Shown here: in pieces, positions 8,927 to 16,691 of the stretch
How positions within the stretch are numbered: position 1 is the first letter of the stretch
How the letters are laid out: each line of letters begins with the position of its first letter
Assembly (NCBI RefSeq): GCF_001613935.1
Contig: NZ_LQCI01000010.1
Location: 62,001-126,000, forward strand
DNA length: 64,000 nt
From: Amycolatopsis regifaucium
GTDB taxonomy: Bacteria; Actinomycetota; Actinomycetes; Mycobacteriales; Pseudonocardiaceae
Direction of reading: 5' to 3'
The notes under the pieces: generated by a model
The model's input: only the letters and a program-made list of their open reading frames with translations
Databases searched by the model: none
Told to the model about the DNA's origin: nothing
Translations under genes and position numbers: made by a program

Positions 8927-8947
8927 TCTTTCGCGACCCCCGGGGTT

Positions 8948-9325
8948 CTAGGGGACGGGTACGCAGGCTGTCGAGCCTACGATGGCCACGCCGTCGCCGA
9001 CGCGGGAGACGTGCACGTTGAAGTCGGCGCCGTCGCGGCTGAACTGGGCGATCAGCTCACGCGGATTGCTGCGGTCGCGCGTCCGCCAGCCCTGACCTTC
9101 CAGCATGGGCAGGACGACGTCGACGAGTTTGCGGACCGCGTCGGAGGCGTCGTCGACGCGAAGGCCGTATTGGCGGCAGAAAAGGCGGCCCGGCTGGGTC
9201 GGATCGCAGTCCAGTTCGCCGTCCACGGTGCGCTCCGCGCTGGTACCGAAGGTGCCCGCCACGCCGTCGATGACCGCTGTCAGATCCTCGGCCAGCCGGT
9301 CGAGTTCGGTGTTCCCGGTGATCAT
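8948..9325 (-). CDS. Hypothetical 125-aa protein, last gene of the ESX substrate operon
   Basis: About 125 residues from ATG 9325, with GAGGGGTGGGG just upstream. Not recognised. It has an N-terminal helical part (TELDRLAEDLTAVIDGVAG), a central DCDPTQPGRLFCRQYG with two cysteines, and a beta-like C-terminus ending in VAIVGSTACVPVP with a third cysteine. There is no signal peptide or membrane segment. It starts 11 bases after the DUF1023 hydrolase stop and is the distal gene of the operon. Its place after a putative secreted enzyme would fit an accessory or immunity protein, but this is inference only. Confidence 0.75.
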   Translation of the reverse strand: MITGNTELDRLAEDLTAVIDGVAGTFGTSAERTVDGELDCDPTQPGRLFCRQYGLRVDDASDAVRKLVDVVLPMLEGQGWRTRDRSNPRELIAQFSRDGADFNVHVSRVGDGVAIVGSTACVPVP

Positions 9326-9335
9326 GCCCCACCCC

Positions 9336-10685
9336 TCACAGGCCTCGGCCCACGCCTTCGACGGCCATCTCGCGCAGCGAGCCGCCGGTGAAGCCCTCGT
9401 GCGTGACCGGTCCGCCCGTGAGCACACCGTAGACGTTGTTCCAGGAATCCGAACCCGGTTTCAGCACCCCGCTGTGGGAATCGAAGCCCCACTGCAGAGC
9501 GCCGTTCGCGTCCCGGCCGGTTTCCAGTTCGACGACGCCGGGGAAGCGGTCGGGATCCGCTCCGTGCCCGGCGCCGAGCCATTCGATCAGTCCCGCGTTG
9601 CCCTGCGCGACCACGATCGGATCGAGGGGAGCCGTCATGGAGTACCGCTGGACCCCGGCCTGGCTCGCCGGGAGGTCGTCCGGGCTCCAGATCCCGTGGC
9701 CCATCCCCGCGGATTCGACGTGCAGCACCTGGTCGGCCCTGAGCCCGAGTTGCTCCGCGAGTCCCACGGTGGCGCCGCCGTAGCTGTGCCCGATGGCGGT
9801 GACGACGACGCCGGGACCGGCGTGGCTGTCGATCTGCCCGCGCAGTTCGTCGCCGAAGGCTTTGAGTTCGGGGGCCATCGTCTGGGCGTAATGCGCGGCC
9901 GGTCCTTCGGTGATGACGTTCTGGGGGAAGACGCCGTCGGCCCAGACCACCATCGCGGTCCGGCCCGTGGCGTCCGCGGCGACCAGGCTCTTGCCGAGGT
10001 CGGCGTAGCTCTGGAAGTTACCGAACGAGGTGTTGACGCCGGGGACGAACAGGCCGACGTTGCGGGTGCCCGGCTCGATCCTGCCGACCAGTTCGGCGAT
10101 ACGCCCGTTGCCCGCCGAGTCGAACCGCAGGATCTGCCGGTCGTTGGCGAGGATGTCTTCGTACAGCGCGATCCTGGTGCGCGCGTTCGCGATGTCGTCG
10201 GCTTTTCCGCCGTGCGCCAAGAGGTTCGCGAGCCTGTCGCGTTCCGCCGTCAGCGCGTCGGAGACCTTGACGCGGTTCCGGGCGATCGCCGTCGCCCACT
10301 GCCCGGTGTCGGCCGAGCCACCGATGCCCGCCGGATTTCCGGCCTTGGGCAACGGGTTCTCCGGCATCAGCGCCCGGTAGGAGGCGGCGATCTGGACGTC
10401 GGCGCGCCGATAGCCGCCCGCCGCCGCGGTGAGTCCCTGGTGGATCACCGTCGCCTTGGTGAGCTGCCCGTCCAGTTTGCCCGCGACGTCCTTGATCGTC
10501 TTGGTGAACGTCGCCGAAGCCGCGTTGGACGCCGAAACCCGGCCGAACGCGGCGGCGGGAACGTTCTCACCCGCCAGCGCGGTCTGCGCGGTCTTGAGCA
10601 CGCCCGCGCGCTGTTCGAGCTCGGCCGCCGCCGCTTCGAGCCTGGCGGGGGCGACCCGGTATCCGCCCGCACTGGATGCCATCAC
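9336..10685 (-). CDS. ESX-linked DUF1023 alpha/beta hydrolase
   Basis: About 449 residues from GTG 10685 (ATG at the next codon), with AGGAGAGG upstream. Residues 1-100 form Ala-rich helices like a WXG100/ESX-substrate N-terminus. The C-terminal half is a DUF1023 alpha/beta hydrolase with the nucleophile elbow GHSYGG (Ser301); further family blocks are VGLFVPGVNTSF, MVVWADGVFP and VESAGMGHG. There is no classical signal peptide, so export by the ESX machine is plausible. Substrate unknown; esterase or lipase chemistry is expected from the fold. It follows the PPE-like gene by 28 bases. Confidence 0.85.
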   Translation of the reverse strand: MMASSAGGYRVAPARLEAAAAELEQRAGVLKTAQTALAGENVPAAAFGRVSASNAASATFTKTIKDVAGKLDGQLTKATVIHQGLTAAAGGYRRADVQIAASYRALMPENPLPKAGNPAGIGGSADTGQWATAIARNRVKVSDALTAERDRLANLLAHGGKADDIANARTRIALYEDILANDRQILRFDSAGNGRIAELVGRIEPGTRNVGLFVPGVNTSFGNFQSYADLGKSLVAADATGRTAMVVWADGVFPQNVITEGPAAHYAQTMAPELKAFGDELRGQIDSHAGPGVVVTAIGHSYGGATVGLAEQLGLRADQVLHVESAGMGHGIWSPDDLPASQAGVQRYSMTAPLDPIVVAQGNAGLIEWLGAGHGADPDRFPGVVELETGRDANGALQWGFDSHSGVLKPGSDSWNNVYGVLTGGPVTHEGFTGGSLREMAVEGVGRGL

Positions 10686-10713
10686 CGAGCCGCCTCTCCT
10701 GCCCTCAAAGGAA

Positions 10714-12057
10714 TCAGTACTGTTCGGGTTCTTCGCCGAGCACGGCCGGAGCGACCGGGGCCGACTGGCCCCAGACGTTCTCGGTCTCCACGAGCCACGG
10801 CGGGATCCGCCGTCCGGAGCCGAGGTCGCCGCCCGCGCCCATGCCCATCGGCATCATGGGCATCATCGGCATCGCGCCCTTGGCCGCCGCCGCGCCCGCG
10901 GCGCCGGCGGCTCCGCCGGCCAAACCGCTCATCGCGCTGCCCGCGCCGCCATCGCCTGCCAGCCCGGAGAACGCGGCCGGTACCTCGCCGGGACCGGAGA
11001 ACCCACCGCCGCCGGCACCGATCGCGCCACCGTCCAGCGACGGCGCGCCACCACCGCCGATCGGGATGCCGCCCCCGGCACCGCCCGCGGTCACTCCCGC
11101 GCCGGCGCCGGCGCCCGCACCGGCGCCTCCGCCGACGACCTCGCCGTCTTTCTTGTCCTCTTTGGGATTCTTGCCGGTCGCCCAGCCGGGTACGCGCGGC
11201 ATGATCGAGCCGAACCGGCCGAACGCGGCGGCCGAGGCCGCCGCGAGACCGGCGGTGAACATGTCACCGAACAACGGGTTCGACTTGATGGGCTGGCCGG
11301 GCTGCCCCGTGCCAGGCTGCCCCGTGGCGGGTGGTGTCGAGCCGTCCGACGGCAGCGGATGCGTGTTGTCACCCGGCACGAGACCGACACCGGCACCGGG
11401 AGTTCCGCCGATGTCGTTGCCGACGGCGCCGCCAGGGGCGGTGCCGCCACCGGTGACCGGGGGCGTGGACACGGCGTTCGGCGAGGCCGGAATGGACTCC
11501 TCGGTCGCGGTGTATTCGCCCGCGAGCTGGGTCATCACCACGATCGCCTTGCTGTGCGCCGCGCTGGCCGCCCCCGCGGCCTGCTGCTGGGCCTCGACGT
11601 TCGCGATCGCCTGCTGCCGCTGTTGCGCGGCGTTGACGATCGTCGCCGGTGACGAATCCGGGGGCAGCAGCGGCGGATTGACCGCGAGCGCGACGTCGGC
11701 CGGGGAAACGTCCGGCACCGCGACCGGCGCCGGCATTTCCTTCTTGGCCTTCACCAGCGCGTCCGCCGCGTCCTCGAGAAGGTTGTTCATCGCGAGCGCG
11801 GTCTGGGCGACCTTGCGGATTCCGCCGACCAGATCGGTGATCATCGTGTGGTACTTGTCGGCGGCGCCACCGGTCCAGCTGCCGGAGAAGTCCTTGAGCT
11901 CGCCGGTGAGGTTCTCGGCCTGTTCGAACAGATTGGAACCCGTCGACTGCCATTTGTGGGCCGCGTGACGTGCCGTGTTGGGATCGCCCGCCTGCAGCAT
12001 CGCGTAGAGCTGCTGATGGGAGTAGGCGGCGAAGTTCGTGTGCGCGGTGCCGGTCAT
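10714..12057 (-). CDS. PPE/WXG-like ESX substrate with glycine-rich C-terminus
   Basis: 447 residues; the ATG overlaps the upstream PE-like gene by 4 bases (ATGA). Residues 1-180 are helical with the WxG turn GSWTGGAADKY (W61-G63), as in PPE and WXG100 proteins. Residues about 200-410 are low-complexity Gly/Ala/Pro, including a Met-rich run MPMMPMMPMGMG. The C-terminus RRIPPWLVETENVWG is a compact conserved-looking tail. It probably pairs with the PE-like protein encoded just upstream and is exported by, or sits on, the ESX system encoded at 25-38 kb. Confidence 0.85.
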   Translation of the reverse strand: MTGTAHTNFAAYSHQQLYAMLQAGDPNTARHAAHKWQSTGSNLFEQAENLTGELKDFSGSWTGGAADKYHTMITDLVGGIRKVAQTALAMNNLLEDAADALVKAKKEMPAPVAVPDVSPADVALAVNPPLLPPDSSPATIVNAAQQRQQAIANVEAQQQAAGAASAAHSKAIVVMTQLAGEYTATEESIPASPNAVSTPPVTGGGTAPGGAVGNDIGGTPGAGVGLVPGDNTHPLPSDGSTPPATGQPGTGQPGQPIKSNPLFGDMFTAGLAAASAAAFGRFGSIMPRVPGWATGKNPKEDKKDGEVVGGGAGAGAGAGAGVTAGGAGGGIPIGGGGAPSLDGGAIGAGGGGFSGPGEVPAAFSGLAGDGGAGSAMSGLAGGAAGAAGAAAAKGAMPMMPMMPMGMGAGGDLGSGRRIPPWLVETENVWGQSAPVAPAVLGEEPEQY

Positions 12058-12458
12058 CCCTTGTTCCCCCCGCCGTGAGAGCCGCCGGTGCCACCGAGGA
12101 CCCCGCCGAGGACGTTGAGCAGCGGATCCAGCAGCCCGGTCTGCTGGCCGGCGTGGTTCATATCAACCGCCACCGACTCGTCGGCGGCCGCGTAACCGTC
12201 GGCGACGGTCGTGGTGACCTCCTGGGCGAAGGTGATCGCGCCCTTGACCTGATCCAGCAGGCCCTGCATCTCGGCGACCGCCGCCTGATGCGCCTTGGTG
12301 AGGGAGCCCGCCTCCCCGAACTCGCCGAACAACAGCGGCTGTTCGCTCAGGGTCAGCAGGAAGTCGTTCGGCTTGGACATCGCGTGGATCTGGGTCTCCA
12401 GTTCCCGCACGAAGTCCTTCAGAGATTCCAAATGGACGTAGTACGACTGGTCTTGCAT
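12054..12458 (-). CDS. PE-like helical protein with YxxxD export motif
   Basis: 134 residues from ATG 12458. The first 98 residues are two predicted helices separated by a short break, and YAAAD at residues 89-93 matches the general ESX secretion signal YxxxD/E at the expected distance from the N-terminus. A glycine-rich tail (GGVLGGTGGSHGGG) follows. The stop overlaps the start of the PPE-like gene, as in mycobacterial pe-ppe pairs, so these two probably form a co-secreted heterodimer. It lacks a literal Pro-Glu start, so PE-like is a structural and contextual call. Confidence 0.78.
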   Translation of the reverse strand: MQDQSYYVHLESLKDFVRELETQIHAMSKPNDFLLTLSEQPLLFGEFGEAGSLTKAHQAAVAEMQGLLDQVKGAITFAQEVTTTVADGYAAADESVAVDMNHAGQQTGLLDPLLNVLGGVLGGTGGSHGGGNKG

Positions 12459-12515
12459 TGATCCCGGCTCTCTCGTGATCGGCCATGCCATCGAAGGACG
12501 ACTACGCGCGAAGCC

Positions 12516-12555
12516 GGCCGGCCGGTGCCGAGGGGGGTGAAAGCACCGGCCGGCC
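12516..12555 (-). terminator. GC-rich attenuator hairpin inside the ESX substrate operon
   Basis: 13-base perfect arms GGCCGGCCGGTGC (12516-12528) and its complement (12543-12555) with a 14-base loop. It lies between the two WXG100 genes and the PE-like gene. Such a hairpin would let the abundant small WXG100 pair be expressed at a higher level than the downstream genes by partial termination or mRNA protection. Confidence 0.65.
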
Positions 12556-12567
12556 GACGGATGGGGA

Positions 12568-12870
12568 TCAGCCGGCGAACAGACCCTGGTTGCGGTTCTC
12601 CAGGCTGTGCTGGAGATCGTGGGCGTCGCCGACCTTGCCACCGAACTGCGCGATGATCGCCACGATGTCCGCGGTGGCCTGACGCAGGCGGGTTTCGGAC
12701 GCGCGGGCCGCCTCACCGGCGGAGCTGCCGGAGGCGTACCAGGTCTGGGTGATCGGCTGCAGGTTCGTGTGCAGCTGTTCGAGCTGTGAGGTGAGCGCCT
12801 TGGCCTTGGCGGCCAGCGAGGCCGAGCTGTGCTGCAGCGCGGCGAAGTTGATTTCGACGACGTCAGCCAT
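12568..12870 (-). CDS. WXG100 family protein (EsxB/EsxA-like), WYA variant
   Basis: 100 residues, the exact family length. Two helices are joined by TWYASGSS, where W44-Y45-A46 replaces the usual W-x-G turn. There is no YxxxD motif, so it is likely the partner that relies on the YNSGD-bearing protein encoded 21 bases upstream for export. WXG100 heterodimers are the basic cargo of type VII secretion. There is no signal peptide, as expected. Confidence 0.88.
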   Translation of the reverse strand: MADVVEINFAALQHSSASLAAKAKALTSQLEQLHTNLQPITQTWYASGSSAGEAARASETRLRQATADIVAIIAQFGGKVGDAHDLQHSLENRNQGLFAG

Positions 12871-12891
12871 GATTGGTGGTCCTCTCGCGGA

Positions 12892-13233
12892 TCAGGGGTT
12901 CAGCCGGTGGATCACGGTCTGGTCGACGGTTCCGCTGACCCCGGTCAGGCTTTCCCGGACCTGCTCGTCACCCGAGTTGTAGTTCCGGTTGCTCTCGTGG
13001 ACAAGGCGCGACATCGTGTTGAGCTCGTTCACGGCGACGGTCATCTTCTCCTGCAGACGGCGCTGCAGATCCCAGAACGCGACCGCCTGGTCACCCTTGT
13101 AGTTGTGCAGGGTCTGGGTCAGCTCGCTCTCCAAGCTGGCCATGGTGGTCTTGGCGTTCGACGCGGTTTCCTCGAACCCCTGGACGGCGCGCGCCATCGC
13201 AGCTGCGTCTGCCTGATATCCCGTACCGGTCAT
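12892..13233 (-). CDS. WXG100 family protein with YKG turn and YxxxD tail
   Basis: 113 residues from ATG 13233, preceded by AGGAGG with 10-base spacing. The helix-turn-helix hairpin has Y45-K46-G47 in place of WxG, followed by DQAVAFWDLQRRL. YNSGD at residues 85-89 matches the ESX YxxxD/E signal. First gene of the six-gene minus-strand operon, with a sigma-A-like promoter at 13310-13337. Forms the likely heterodimer with the next WXG100 protein. Confidence 0.88.
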   Translation of the reverse strand: MTGTGYQADAAAMARAVQGFEETASNAKTTMASLESELTQTLHNYKGDQAVAFWDLQRRLQEKMTVAVNELNTMSRLVHESNRNYNSGDEQVRESLTGVSGTVDQTVIHRLNP

Positions 13234-13309
13234 TGATGGGCCACCTCCTCTCATCTCGCTGGAAATCCCGGTGAGCACCAGGGCGCCCCTGTCTGCTCTT
13301 GTGAAGGAC

Positions 13310-13337
13310 ACGCTAGAAAAGAGGGGAGTGTGGTCAA
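13310..13337 (-). promoter_or_regulatory. Predicted promoter of the ESX substrate operon
   Basis: On the minus strand TTGACC (13337-13332) is followed after 16 bases by TAGCGT (13315-13310), a reasonable housekeeping -35/-10 pair. It implies a leader of about 70 bases before the first WXG100 start. Confidence 0.45.
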
Positions 13338-13426
13338 ACGGCACAACTGCCGGTCGGGGTGACGGCACTATTACCCACAGGTCGGCGGTAGGGCTTTCCC
13401 CACCCCCGATCCGGGGGAGTACGCCA

Positions 13427-14416
13427 GTGTCTCCGGAAGGGGTCACCGGCACCCTCGAATCCATGGTGGACAAGGGATCCAGGACAGTACCGCATCGGCC
13501 GCTGATGATCTTGGCGGCGGCGATGGCGGTACTCGGGGTGATCGCGCTCGGCGGTCTCGTTTTCGACGATCGCAGCCTCGTCGACGCGCCCATCTGGCTC
13601 AAGCCGCTCAAGTTCACGATTTCCGTGGGCCTCTACGCGGTGACACTGGCCTGGCTGATCGGGCAGCTGACCCGCGGTCGCCGGATCGGCTGGTGGCTCG
13701 GCACGGTGTTCGCGGTCGGCCTCGGAATGGACATGGCGTTGCTGTGCTGGCAGATCATCGTCCGCGGCCGGACACTGCACTTCAACCGGGCGACGCCGAC
13801 CGACCAATGGATCAACAACATGGTCGCGAACGGCGCCTTCACCGGATGGGCGGCGACCGCGGCGATCGCGATTCTCCTGCTGTTCCAGCGTCTTCCCGAC
13901 CGGGCGATGAACTCCGCGTTACGCGCGGGTGCCGCGTTGTCGGTGGCGGGCATCGGGATCGCGTTGCTGATGTTCACCCCGAACGAGCAGCAGAAGGCTC
14001 AGTTCCGGGCGGGAGAGCGGCCGTCGATCGTCGGTGCCCACGCGGTCGGGGTACCCGATGGCGGGCCAGGGCTGCCGGTGGTCGGCTGGAGCACCGTGGG
14101 CGGGGACCTGCGGATCCCGCATTTCTTCGGGATCCACGCGATCCAGGTGCTGCCTCTGGTCGCTTTCGGACTTCTCATGCTCGCCAGGAGGCATCCGGTG
14201 CTCGAATCGGACTTCGTGCGGCGGAACCTGGTGCGGACCGCGTCCGTGGGCTTCGCCGGGCTGCTGGCGCTGCTCACCTGGCAGGCGCAGCGAGGGCAGT
14301 CCATCGTGCATCCCGACTTCTGGACCCTGGTCGCGGGCACCGGGATCGTCATCGTCGTGGCGGCCGGTTCGATGCTTTCGCTCCGGGCGCGGCCGCCGCT
14401 GCACCAGCCGGCGTGA
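13427..14416 (+). CDS. Integral membrane protein of unknown function
   Basis: About 329 residues from GTG 13427, chosen because GGGGGAG (13413-13419) is seven bases upstream; ATG 13463 has no such site. After a short cytosolic tail there are about seven to eight hydrophobic segments, beginning MILAAAMAVLGVIALGGLVF and ending TGIVIVVAAGSMLSLRA, with charged loops containing TPNEQQKAQFRAGERPS and a long loop rich in Gly and Pro. The family is not recognised. It is divergent from the ESX substrate operon, with about 190 bases between starts. Confidence 0.8.
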   Translation: MSPEGVTGTLESMVDKGSRTVPHRPLMILAAAMAVLGVIALGGLVFDDRSLVDAPIWLKPLKFTISVGLYAVTLAWLIGQLTRGRRIGWWLGTVFAVGLGMDMALLCWQIIVRGRTLHFNRATPTDQWINNMVANGAFTGWAATAAIAILLLFQRLPDRAMNSALRAGAALSVAGIGIALLMFTPNEQQKAQFRAGERPSIVGAHAVGVPDGGPGLPVVGWSTVGGDLRIPHFFGIHAIQVLPLVAFGLLMLARRHPVLESDFVRRNLVRTASVGFAGLLALLTWQAQRGQSIVHPDFWTLVAGTGIVIVVAAGSMLSLRARPPLHQPA

Positions 14417-14495
14417 TCTTCACCGTACCTCCACGAAATCCACTCGGGACTTCCATCGGGATCCGATAGCTTTCGGGGGAATGAAGGGGGTATGC

Positions 14496-15275
14496 GTGCA
14501 CAAGACACGGACTTACAGGCGAATTTCGGGCAGCCGCGCGGGCGTCCTGCTCACCGCCGCGGCGGTGCTGACCGGTGGGGTGGCGTGCTCCTCGGCTTCG
14601 CCCGAAGCGACCAGCGCGGCGGCTGATTCAGCGGCGCCCGAGGTGTTCGGCCCGGCGGGATACCGCGGCCTCACCCTGGGAATGGCCAAGGACGCCGCAC
14701 TGGCGGGCGGAAAACTCGCTTCGGCACCGACGTCCACTTTGGATGGTTGCGTCGACTTCTCCTACACCGGAGGCCCGGCACCCGACCCGGCGCGGATGAA
14801 GGCGGAGGCCGATGTCGAGGCCAAGGCCAAGGAGCTGAACAAGAAGGCCGACGAGGCGCAGGCGAATCCGGACGCCAAGCCGGGCTCGTCCGCGGCGGAC
14901 AGTGCCAAGGCCGCGGAGAAGGACGCAGCGGACGCCAAGCTGTACGCCGACGCCGCGATGGCTTCGGCGGATCTCGCGACCAAGCGGGAAGAACGCGACA
15001 AGGCGTTCGCCGCCGCCGGGGGTGCGTCGTTCGGCAAGGACGGGTTGCGCGAACTCGCGGCTCCTTCGGATGCCAAGACGGCCGAAGGGATCGGCGCCGG
15101 TTCGTCGTTGAACGAACTGAAGACCGCTTACGACGCCAAGGGGATGAAGGCGGGCGACAACGGCCGGTTCCAGGTGCCTGTCGACGGGAAACCTGACTGG
15201 GTCTACGAGTTCACCGTCAACGGTGACAAGGTCGGCTCGGTGTCGATGGTCAGTCCGAAGTCGAAGTGCGCCTGA
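14496..15275 (+). CDS. Putative secreted lipoprotein with coiled-coil domain
   Basis: About 259 residues from GTG 14496 (GAAGGGGG five bases upstream; ATG 14481 possible). The N-terminus is basic (KTRTYRRISGSRAG) followed by LLTAAAVLTGGVACSS, a signal with a lipobox-like Cys, although G rather than L occupies the -3 position. A GLTLGMAKDAALAGGKL block, seen in small periplasmic proteins, precedes a long Ala/Lys/Glu helical stretch (about residues 110-180, coiled coil). The C-terminal 60 residues look beta-rich. Two cysteines (CVDFSY and the last-but-one residue) could bond. Function unknown. Confidence 0.72.
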   Translation: MHKTRTYRRISGSRAGVLLTAAAVLTGGVACSSASPEATSAAADSAAPEVFGPAGYRGLTLGMAKDAALAGGKLASAPTSTLDGCVDFSYTGGPAPDPARMKAEADVEAKAKELNKKADEAQANPDAKPGSSAADSAKAAEKDAADAKLYADAAMASADLATKREERDKAFAAAGGASFGKDGLRELAAPSDAKTAEGIGAGSSLNELKTAYDAKGMKAGDNGRFQVPVDGKPDWVYEFTVNGDKVGSVSMVSPKSKCA

Positions 15276-15288
15276 ATTTCCTGCGCGA

Positions 15289-15322
15289 GGAAAGGGCCGT
15301 TCGTTCCTGAACGGCCCTTTCC
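15289..15322. terminator. Bidirectional terminator hairpin
   Basis: GGAAAGGGCCGTTC (15289-15302) and GAACGGCCCTTTCC (15309-15322) form a perfect 14-base stem with a 6-base loop between the convergent lipoprotein and trypsin genes; TTTT follows at 15327-15330 on the plus strand. Confidence 0.8.
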
Positions 15323-15344
15323 CGGGTTTTCGGACTCGTTCGTC

Positions 15345-16049
15345 TTAGACTCCCGCGGTGGTGCGGATCCAGCTGCGGCTGGCCGCGACGCTGGCGTAGT
15401 TCTGGGTGCCCTGCGGGTTCGTGCCGGAGTTGCTGCCGGTCGAGCAGACGCCGACCTGGACCCCGCCCGAGAGCTGCGGGCCGCCCGAGTCGCCGTGCCA
15501 CGCCGAACCGTTGACGCCGACGCTCGCGATGGCCTGACCGCCGTAGGCGTCGCTGCTGGTTCCGGTGATGCGGACGTTGGCCGTCTTCAGGACGCTCGAC
15601 GGCGGGTTGGTGCCCTGCGTGCGGCCCCAGCCGTAGATCTGGTTGGTGGTGCCGGTCGCCGGGTTGGCGGTGCCGAGCTTCATGTACGTCGTGTTGACCG
15701 CCGTCTTGAGATGCAGCAACGCGATGTCGCCGCTCGGGGCGGCCTTCTGCTGGTCGACGTCGGCCGCGGTGCCCTGGCCCAGGTTCACGTTCCCGACCTT
15801 GACGTGCATGCCGGGCTTGTTGAGGCAGTGCTTCGCGGTGAGGACCCACTGCGGGGCGATTATGGTGCCGGAGCAGTTGAAACCGCCGAACGCGGTGGCG
15901 TCGTCCCAGTAGATCTGGGCGCCCCACGGCGCGGAACTCACGGTGCCGCCGCCGATGATGTCCTGGCCCGCGTTCGCGGCAGGGGTCACGGCAAGGGTCA
16001 AGGCCGCGGCGGCACCGGCCACCGCTGCGACAATCTTGGACATACGCAT
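15345..16049 (-). CDS. Secreted trypsin-like serine protease (S1)
   Basis: 234 residues with a signal peptide (MRMSKIVAAVAGAAAALTLA then VTPAANA) and the start of a chymotrypsin fold at IIGGGTVSSAPWG. The catalytic triad is intact: H74 in LTAKHC, D108 in SGDIALL, S188 in GDSGGP. Four cysteines (NC and KHC, then VCSTG) fit two or fewer disulfides. The short activation segment before IIGG suggests processing after export. GAAGGG seven bases before ATG 16049 supports the start. A 13-bp near-palindrome at 16091 lies in its promoter region. Confidence 0.93.
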   Translation of the reverse strand: MRMSKIVAAVAGAAAALTLAVTPAANAGQDIIGGGTVSSAPWGAQIYWDDATAFGGFNCSGTIIAPQWVLTAKHCLNKPGMHVKVGNVNLGQGTAADVDQQKAAPSGDIALLHLKTAVNTTYMKLGTANPATGTTNQIYGWGRTQGTNPPSSVLKTANVRITGTSSDAYGGQAIASVGVNGSAWHGDSGGPQLSGGVQVGVCSTGSNSGTNPQGTQNYASVAASRSWIRTTAGV

Positions 16050-16090
16050 GAATACGCCCTTCGGCCTGCTTCGGGGAGCTCGTTTCGACT

Positions 16091-16103
16091 TGAAACGGTT
16101 TCA
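16091..16103. promoter_or_regulatory. Candidate LacI-family-type operator upstream of trypsin gene
   Basis: TGAAACGGTTTCA is a 13-base near-palindrome flanked by ACTTG and CAAGT inverted pentamers, about 40 bases upstream of the protease start. The form resembles operators of LacI/GalR-type regulators, suggesting nutrient control of the secreted protease. No regulator gene is adjacent. Confidence 0.35.
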
Positions 16104-16233
16104 CCAAGTTAGGCGGCGGTAAGGGTTTTTGTAACCTACCGAAGTCGGTAACCGGAGGCCGGCGGTCTGTTGTATCCGATTTGCGGGAAACGCGTGACCC
16201 GTCCTTTCCGGTCCAGCCCTCTAGGGTGTTTCG

Positions 16234-16678
16234 GTGGGAACTCAAGTGATCCTGAACGGTGGCTCCAGCGCTGATCTCGGCGATGCCCGCCGCCTTGGCC
16301 GAGGGGATCGACTTCGCTCCGGACGGTGGAGTGAGCGTCGGGTCCGCCTTCCACCGGATCGAGGACGCGTGGATGGCCGGTGTCGCGGCATGGTCCGTGC
16401 GGGGGCCCGGATCATCATCGACGACGCTTTCCTCGGCGGGGCGGCGTCACAACGGCGGTGCCGGGAAGCGTTGGACGGCCTCGAGGTGCTGTGGATCGAC
16501 GTCCGGTGCGACGGCGTCATCGCCGCCGGGCGGCAGCTGGCGCGCGGACCGGGTCGTGGGGATGGCCGAGGCACAGGCGGAACTCGTGCACCGGCGGGTG
16601 GCCTACGACCTCGAGGTGGACACGGGATCGAGCGAGGCTTTGGTGTGTGCCCGGGAGATCGCCGCGCGGGTTCGCTGA
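16234..16678 (+). pseudogene. Chloramphenicol phosphotransferase-like pseudogene
   Basis: The three plus frames together recall a CPT-like P-loop kinase. [12 protein letters not shown] starts in one frame, but the GKS part of the P-loop is deleted. [20 protein letters not shown] with [11 protein letters not shown] follows in another frame, then [17 protein letters not shown] and [14 protein letters not shown] back in the first frame, then [20 protein letters not shown] with [13 protein letters not shown] in the second frame to a stop at 16676. That means at least two or three frameshifts plus a deletion. The family phosphorylates chloramphenicol or related small molecules. Decay looks recent, because the residue pattern is still readable. 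Confidence 0.7.
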
Positions 16679-16691
16679 GTCACTCCGGCCG

